From Oscillospiraceae bacterium (lineage in GTDB: Bacteria; Bacillota_A; Clostridia; Oscillospirales; WRJC01): 9,547 nt of DNA. The stretch's first letter is position 1. The number at the start of each line of letters is the position of its first letter. Positions 5,150 through 9,547 of this stretch are shown one piece after another. Location: positions 1 through 9,547 of the forward strand of contig WQXD01000128.1 in assembly GCA_009785015.1 (NCBI GenBank), in the 5' to 3' direction. Made by a program: the position numbers and the translations under genes. The notes below the pieces were generated by a model, which searched no databases, was not told the origin of the DNA, and was given only the letters and a program-made list of their open reading frames with translations.

Positions 5150-7912
5150 TTAAATAACTATCGTCGCCCGGCTTGCGCCTCCGTTTTTTGTGACGACGAT
5201 TTTTCGTTCTATTTTTTCGTCCAATCCCGCCACGTGCGAAATAATGCCGATGAGGCGGTTTGCCTGAGATATGTTTGTCAAAGCCTGTATCGACTGCGAC
5301 AGTTTTGTTTCGTCCAAGGAATCAAACCCTTCGTCTACAAACATCGAATCGAGACGGATACCTCCGGCGTTGCTTTGAATTTCGTCGGATAATCCGAGCG
5401 CCAGCGAAAGTGAGGCGATAAAAGATTCTCCGCCCGAAAGGGTTTTTACATCGCGCTCCGAGCCGTTATGATGGTCGACTATATTCAAATCCAATCCGCT
5501 CTTGCTTTTAAGCGCGTTGGAATCGCGCCTTTTCAATTCAAATTGCATTCCGGACATTTGCAAAAGGCGCAGGTTCGCGCGGGCGATTATCCTGTCAAAA
5601 TATGCGATTTGAATATATGTTTCGAGGTTTATTTTTTCTTTGCCGCTCATATCCCCGTTGGCCGTATCGGACAGGGCTTTCATCCATTTGTAACGCGTTT
5701 GACTTTCGGACAATTTTTTCAGCGTTTTTTCGATATTTGCCAAAGCTGTCTTATTCGCCGAAACGCGCGCGTCAATTTTGCGGTTTTTTCCGTTCAGTTC
5801 TTTTTGTAAATTTTCCGCTGCTTCCTTTTCTTTTTGCAAGATATCCAAATCAAGCGGTTCGGATCCGGAAAGCGCCGCTTTCAATGTTTCGATTTGTTTG
5901 AGCGTGCCTTCAAAAGCGGATTTGATCGCGTCAAAGCCGGTCTGCGCCGCGGCCAATGTGTTTTCATGGGCCGTTTGTTTTGCACTTAGGGCAAACAGCT
6001 CTTCTTTTGCCGCCGCTTCGCTTTTGAAACTCAATTCGGAAGCCTGCTTTTCCAGATTTTCGGTATCGGCGGCGATAGTAGCATTCAATGAAACGACAAA
6101 TTCCCGGATTTTTGTCAAATTGTCAGTTGAAGCAAAGAGATTTTGCTCTGCTTGGGGAATGCGGCTTTCGAGCATTTCTTTTCGGGCGAGTTTTTGCTTT
6201 TGTTTTTCCAACTGTTCGCCGGTGTTTCCGATTTCAGCTGAAATTTCCGTCAATTTTTCGTACAGCGCGGCGGGTATTTCTTCAAATTTTATTTCGCCCA
6301 AAAGCGCGGCCGCCAAAGATTCGATTTCATTTTTCTTTGCTTCGATCCGGCCTTTGAAATTGTTTGCCGTTTCACTCGCCGTTTTGGTTTCTGCTTCGGC
6401 GATTTTGGCTTTTTCTTCCGCTTTTTCCAAATCATTTTTGGAAGGGGCATGAGCGGAAAGCACGGCCGGGCACGGGTGCTCAGCCGATCCGCAGACGGGG
6501 CAGGGTTCATTTTCCCTGAGTTCGGAAGCAAGCAAGCCGGCTTGTTCGTCGAGATAAGCTTTGCGAAGCGATTCATACCGCGTTCTCGATGCCTGCGACG
6601 TTTCGGATTTGTTTTTGTAATCTTCCTTGGCTTTTTTGTACAATACCGCAAATCCATTGTATTCGCCGGCCGACGTTTTCAATGATTGAAGCTCCGTTAT
6701 ACGCGCCGTCAAAACCGTCTTTTTACTGTGTAAGCTCTCGATTTCGGCTTCGGCGCCGCCCAATGACCGAAGTTCATTTTTTGCCGCTTCGAGGGCGGTT
6801 TTATCGGCGTTTTGCTTTTTTTCCAATGCATCGGATTTTTCTTTTTCGAAATCGCGCTTTTTGACATTGGACATTATAGTTTCGCTCAATATCTGCAGCT
6901 GCCGGTATTTCGGCAATGTTCCGCCGATTTCTATACTGCGCTTTTTTTGGGCTTCGTATTCGGGCTGTTTCTCTTTTTCCTTTTTTAGATTGGCTTGCGC
7001 TTCATCGAATGCGGTCTGCTGCTCAAAAGAGCGCTTTTTTGCCTCAGCGAGTAAATCGCGCGATTTTTTATCGTTTTGGGCCGTGCCTGTCTTTTGATTT
7101 ATTTCACCGAGATTTTTTACAACTTCATCCAGCCGTTTCGCGTTTTTTTCGAACAGAAGGCAATCGGCGTCTATGATTTTTGAAATCCACTCTATGGTTT
7201 CATCCGCTGACAACAAGCCGTTTTTGACATCCGAAAGTTTCACGGCGTCATCTGTTTCAAATTCGTCCAAACGGATGCTGCCAAGCCAAAATTCATAGTC
7301 CCGCTGCTGTTCCTTTGAATCGGCAAGAAGTTTGCCTGCGTCGGCTTTTATTGTATCCTGAAGCTTTTTGTATCTGTCAGTATAAAAAATCTTTCGGAAT
7401 ATCTCCGTTCTGTCCTCGGTTTTGGAATGGAGCACTTTTCTGAAATCGCCCTGGGCGATCATGGCTATCTGCACGAATTGCTCCCTGGTGATCTCGAGTA
7501 TTTTCACTATTTCCGCGTTTACATCCCCGGTTTTTGAAACGATGCGGCCGTCGGGCAAATGCAGTTCCGCTTCGGCTTTTTCGACCGTGAAACCGCCGCC
7601 TTTTTGTTTCGGCCGTTCATATTCCGGATTCCGTTTCACTTTGTATATTTTGCCGTGGTACAGAAAAGTAAATTCGACATAGGTTTCCGCCTCCGGCGAA
7701 GCGTATTTGCTTCTGAGCATACCCGGGTCTTTATGGTCGCCGCTGGTTTTTCCGTAAAGGGCAAAAGTGACCGCGTCAAAAATCGTCGTTTTGCCCGCTC
7801 CGGTGTCTCCGGTTATGAGGTAAAGGCCCTCCGGCCCGAAATCACCAAAAGGCAGCTCGCATTTGCCGGCGTAACAGCCGAATGCGGAAATTACAAGCCT
7901 CAAAGGTCTCAT
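5150..7912 (-). CDS. sbcC: Exonuclease SbcC, Rad50-type ATPase subunit
   Basis: This is the ATPase and DNA-bridging subunit of the SbcCD (Mre11-Rad50-like) complex, which opens hairpins and trims blocked double-strand ends, limiting palindromes. The 920-residue protein has split ATPase halves around a long coiled coil. The N-terminal half has Walker A GDTGAGKTT (35-43) and the Q-loop MIAQGDF (151-157). Coiled coil runs from about 180 to 470 and from about 490 to 760, rich in Glu, Lys and Ala. Between them lies the zinc hook CPVC (Cys471, Cys474). The C-terminal half carries the ABC signature LSGGE (825-829), Walker B MFVDEGF (857-863, Asp860 and Glu861), D-loop SLD (865-867) and His893. All key residues are present, so it should be active. 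AGGAGG (7920-7925) lies seven bases before the ATG, which overlaps the sbcD stop as ATGA. It is somewhat shorter than the E. coli protein, within the coiled coil. Confidence 0.96.
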   Translation of the reverse strand: MRPLRLVISAFGCYAGKCELPFGDFGPEGLYLITGDTGAGKTTIFDAVTFALYGKTSGDHKDPGMLRSKYASPEAETYVEFTFLYHGKIYKVKRNPEYERPKQKGGGFTVEKAEAELHLPDGRIVSKTGDVNAEIVKILEITREQFVQIAMIAQGDFRKVLHSKTEDRTEIFRKIFYTDRYKKLQDTIKADAGKLLADSKEQQRDYEFWLGSIRLDEFETDDAVKLSDVKNGLLSADETIEWISKIIDADCLLFEKNAKRLDEVVKNLGEINQKTGTAQNDKKSRDLLAEAKKRSFEQQTAFDEAQANLKKEKEKQPEYEAQKKRSIEIGGTLPKYRQLQILSETIMSNVKKRDFEKEKSDALEKKQNADKTALEAAKNELRSLGGAEAEIESLHSKKTVLTARITELQSLKTSAGEYNGFAVLYKKAKEDYKNKSETSQASRTRYESLRKAYLDEQAGLLASELRENEPCPVCGSAEHPCPAVLSAHAPSKNDLEKAEEKAKIAEAETKTASETANNFKGRIEAKKNEIESLAAALLGEIKFEEIPAALYEKLTEISAEIGNTGEQLEKQKQKLARKEMLESRIPQAEQNLFASTDNLTKIREFVVSLNATIAADTENLEKQASELSFKSEAAAKEELFALSAKQTAHENTLAAAQTGFDAIKSAFEGTLKQIETLKAALSGSEPLDLDILQKEKEAAENLQKELNGKNRKIDARVSANKTALANIEKTLKKLSESQTRYKWMKALSDTANGDMSGKEKINLETYIQIAYFDRIIARANLRLLQMSGMQFELKRRDSNALKSKSGLDLNIVDHHNGSERDVKTLSGGESFIASLSLALGLSDEIQSNAGGIRLDSMFVDEGFDSLDETKLSQSIQALTNISQANRLIGIISHVAGLDEKIERKIVVTKNGGASRATIVI

Positions 7913-9054
7913 TTATCCGCCTCCTCCCATATTTGCGCGAACAAACCGCGCACATAGTTTTGCTGGCATTCGTCCATCGGCCCGCCGTTCTGGGCGATAA
8001 ACAGTTCGCCGAATAAATCAATCGGTTTTTTGCCGTCCGGATTGGATGCCTTTTCAAAAACCGAGTCGGTTTGGGTGCGTTTGTTGTCGTATCTGAAACT
8101 GATAATATTTTTATACACATTCCTCAGTTTTGCCAGCGCGTCGATTTCATCGTACTCATCCGTCAATACGATATGAAAATAGTCGTTTTCGGTATCGACG
8201 CCTTCGTAAAAACCGCGGTACATGAGCTTGTCATAATTTCCGCGGATTTCCCGCATTTCATGAAGCGGTAAAAGTAAAAGCTGCGATATCTGCAGTTCGC
8301 CTTTGTTTTTCATTTCTACGACGGTCACGGATTTTTGCTGGTCTATTTCGGAAAGCGAATATTTTAAGGGCGTCCCGCAGTAACGCATCGTCTCTCTTTT
8401 TATATTCTGCGGCCGGTGGATATGACCCAGGGCTACATAGTCAAATTCGTTAAACAGAGAGCCGTCGATATTGTCCGAACCGCCGACGGATAATTCTTCG
8501 GATCCTTCGCTTGGCTTGGCCCCCGTCACAAACTGATGCGCGATTAATAGATTCCGCTCTTTGGCGTTCAGTTCGATATTGCCGAGCGCGGCGCATACGG
8601 CGCTTGAATATGTGTCGATTGTCATTTCGGGGAAATACCCCCGCACGAGCGAAGGCTTTAAATAGGGAGCCATCCAGATATTTATGACGCCGAATTCATC
8701 GTTTAGCGTTATCGGTTTGATTTGGCCGTCATATGACTGTACGATATGCACATCGCTGTGTCTTAACAGATCGGCCCCGAAGGCGACGCGTTCCGCGCTG
8801 TCGTGATTTCCCGAAATCATAAAAACGGCTATGTTCACTTCGTTGAGCCGTACCAAAAAATTGTCCAACAGCAAAACCGCTTCTATCGAGGGCATCGATT
8901 TGTCATACACGTCTCCCGCTATCAAAACGGCGTCGGGTTTGTTTTCTTTTGCAAGGGCGACGATCTTATCCAATATATCGGATTGATTTTCTATCATCGA
9001 AAATTCGTTGACGCGTTTTCCGAGATGCAAATCGGATATGTGAAAAAATTTCAT
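7909..9054 (-). CDS. sbcD: Exonuclease SbcD, Mre11-type nuclease subunit
   Basis: This is the metal-dependent nuclease subunit of SbcCD, a calcineurin-like phosphoesterase with double-strand exonuclease and hairpin endonuclease activity when bound to SbcC. In the 381-residue protein the phosphoesterase motifs appear in order: DLH (Asp8, His10), GDVYD (Asp48), GNHD (82-85, Asn83 and His84), AHQF (His173) and GHIH (210-213). All expected metal ligands are intact. Residues from about 270 form the C-terminal cap and SbcC-binding part, which is less conserved. The ATG follows AGAGG (9064-9068) and lies 18 bases after the cca stop; the 3' end overlaps sbcC as ATGA, giving coupled production of the two subunits. 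Confidence 0.95.
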   Translation of the reverse strand: MKFFHISDLHLGKRVNEFSMIENQSDILDKIVALAKENKPDAVLIAGDVYDKSMPSIEAVLLLDNFLVRLNEVNIAVFMISGNHDSAERVAFGADLLRHSDVHIVQSYDGQIKPITLNDEFGVINIWMAPYLKPSLVRGYFPEMTIDTYSSAVCAALGNIELNAKERNLLIAHQFVTGAKPSEGSEELSVGGSDNIDGSLFNEFDYVALGHIHRPQNIKRETMRYCGTPLKYSLSEIDQQKSVTVVEMKNKGELQISQLLLLPLHEMREIRGNYDKLMYRGFYEGVDTENDYFHIVLTDEYDEIDALAKLRNVYKNIISFRYDNKRTQTDSVFEKASNPDGKKPIDLFGELFIAQNGGPMDECQQNYVRGLFAQIWEEADK

Positions 9055-9072
9055 GATTTTTTGCCTCTTTAA

Positions 9073-9547
9073 TTATCCTTCCGTCAGTTTTTGGACAATT
9101 TCCAATAAAACCGTTTTGTCGTTCTCCGCTTTTTCCTCTATCACCATATCAACAAGCTTTTTTAATATTTCACCGATTTTGGTTCCCTCCGGTACTCCGG
9201 CATCAATCAGATCCCTGCCGTTCACGGCCAAATGGCCAAGGGAGAAGCACTGTCCCTGTTCGATGATTTCCTTGAGCGATTTGCGCGATTCGTTTAAAGC
9301 ATTTAATTTTTGTTTTCCAAGGTCCGCCGTTTCGGCCATGATTTTCGCTTTTTTTATTTCGATCAGCTGCCTGAAATTTTCCTCGCCTATTTCATAGAGC
9401 CGGCGTTTTATATATTTTCTGCAACTTATCATTTCTAAATCGCGGTATACAATGAGCTGCGTCACCGTTTTTGTCGTGTCATTGTCATATTTGAACCTTT
9501 TGAGGATTTTTTTCGCCGTTTCCGCCCCGAAACCGCCTAAGAGCACC
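9073..9547 (-). CDS. cca: CCA tRNA nucleotidyltransferase, C-terminal part (partial)
   Basis: The last roughly 158 codons of a gene that begins beyond the right edge. The frame is open to the end of the window; the GTG at 9546 is internal rather than a start. The piece matches the tRNA-binding C-terminal region of class II CCA-adding enzymes of the Firmicutes type. It has a KRFKYDN-type helix followed by LIVYRD, then RRLYEIGEENFRQLIEIKKA and the hallmark LAVNGRDL followed by GVPEG and IGEILKKLVDMVIE, close to the C-terminus. The full enzyme adds or repairs the 3' CCA of tRNAs using CTP and ATP; the catalytic nucleotidyltransferase head is outside the window. Its TAA lies 18 bases before sbcD, so the two are probably co-transcribed. 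Confidence 0.87.
   Translation of the reverse strand, partial: VLLGGFGAETAKKILKRFKYDNDTTKTVTQLIVYRDLEMISCRKYIKRRLYEIGEENFRQLIEIKKAKIMAETADLGKQKLNALNESRKSLKEIIEQGQCFSLGHLAVNGRDLIDAGVPEGTKIGEILKKLVDMVIEEKAENDKTVLLEIVQKLTEG

Noticed and set aside
5778..6452. Long open frame on the plus strand opposite the sbcC coiled coil
   Set aside because: It is a shadow of codon bias in a Glu/Lys/Ala-rich coiled coil; the translation is Ser/Phe/Ala-rich, matches no family I recognise, and sbcC on the other strand is certain.
7909..9054. SbcCD genes as part of an anti-phage defence island
   Set aside because: The neighbours are cca and ordinary hydrolase or membrane genes; no defence genes, integrase, tRNA insertion site or composition change is visible.

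Overview
The window reads as chromosomal DNA of a low-to-medium GC, probably Gram-positive anaerobic bacterium, most likely Clostridia-like. This is an inference. It rests on AGGAG-type ribosome binding sites, a TTG start, two lipoproteins with short lipoboxes, a Firmicutes-style CCA-enzyme C-terminus, a TupA-class tungstate binding protein and a split pair of short ChrA proteins like that of Bacillus. No rRNA, tRNA, insertion sequence, CRISPR array or phage gene was seen.

Left part (1-2240): an oxyanion-transport region organised around one divergent intergenic region (866-1101). To the left, on the minus strand, lies a tungstate ABC-transporter binding lipoprotein (tupA), with what looks like the first ten codons of the permease gene (tupB) running off the window edge. 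To the right, on the plus strand, two half-size chromate-transporter-family genes overlap by ATGA. The intergenic region carries a very good sigma-A-type promoter for tupA (TTGACA, 17 bases, TATACT). It also holds phased A-tracts upstream of that promoter, an inverted repeat just after its predicted start point, and a weaker promoter for the chrA pair.

Right part (2263-9547): six minus-strand genes packed so closely that they look like one transcription unit. In transcription order they are the 3' end of cca (CCA tRNA nucleotidyltransferase), sbcD and sbcC (DNA double-strand-end nuclease complex, ATGA overlap), an alpha/beta-hydrolase esterase, a YgjV-like membrane protein, and an S41-type peptidase-like lipoprotein. 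Gaps are 18, -4, 23, 4 and 4 bases. The unit converges with the chrA pair, leaving only 22 bases between the two stop codons, and no convincing terminator is visible there.

The first three genes of the run are nucleic-acid housekeeping. The last three look like cell-envelope or hydrolase accessory genes whose link to SbcCD is unknown. Nothing here clearly amounts to an undescribed system. The items most worth a second look are the promoter/operator architecture in front of tupA, the tungstate/chromate divergon, and the S41-like lipoprotein that keeps the serine but lacks the usual catalytic lysine.
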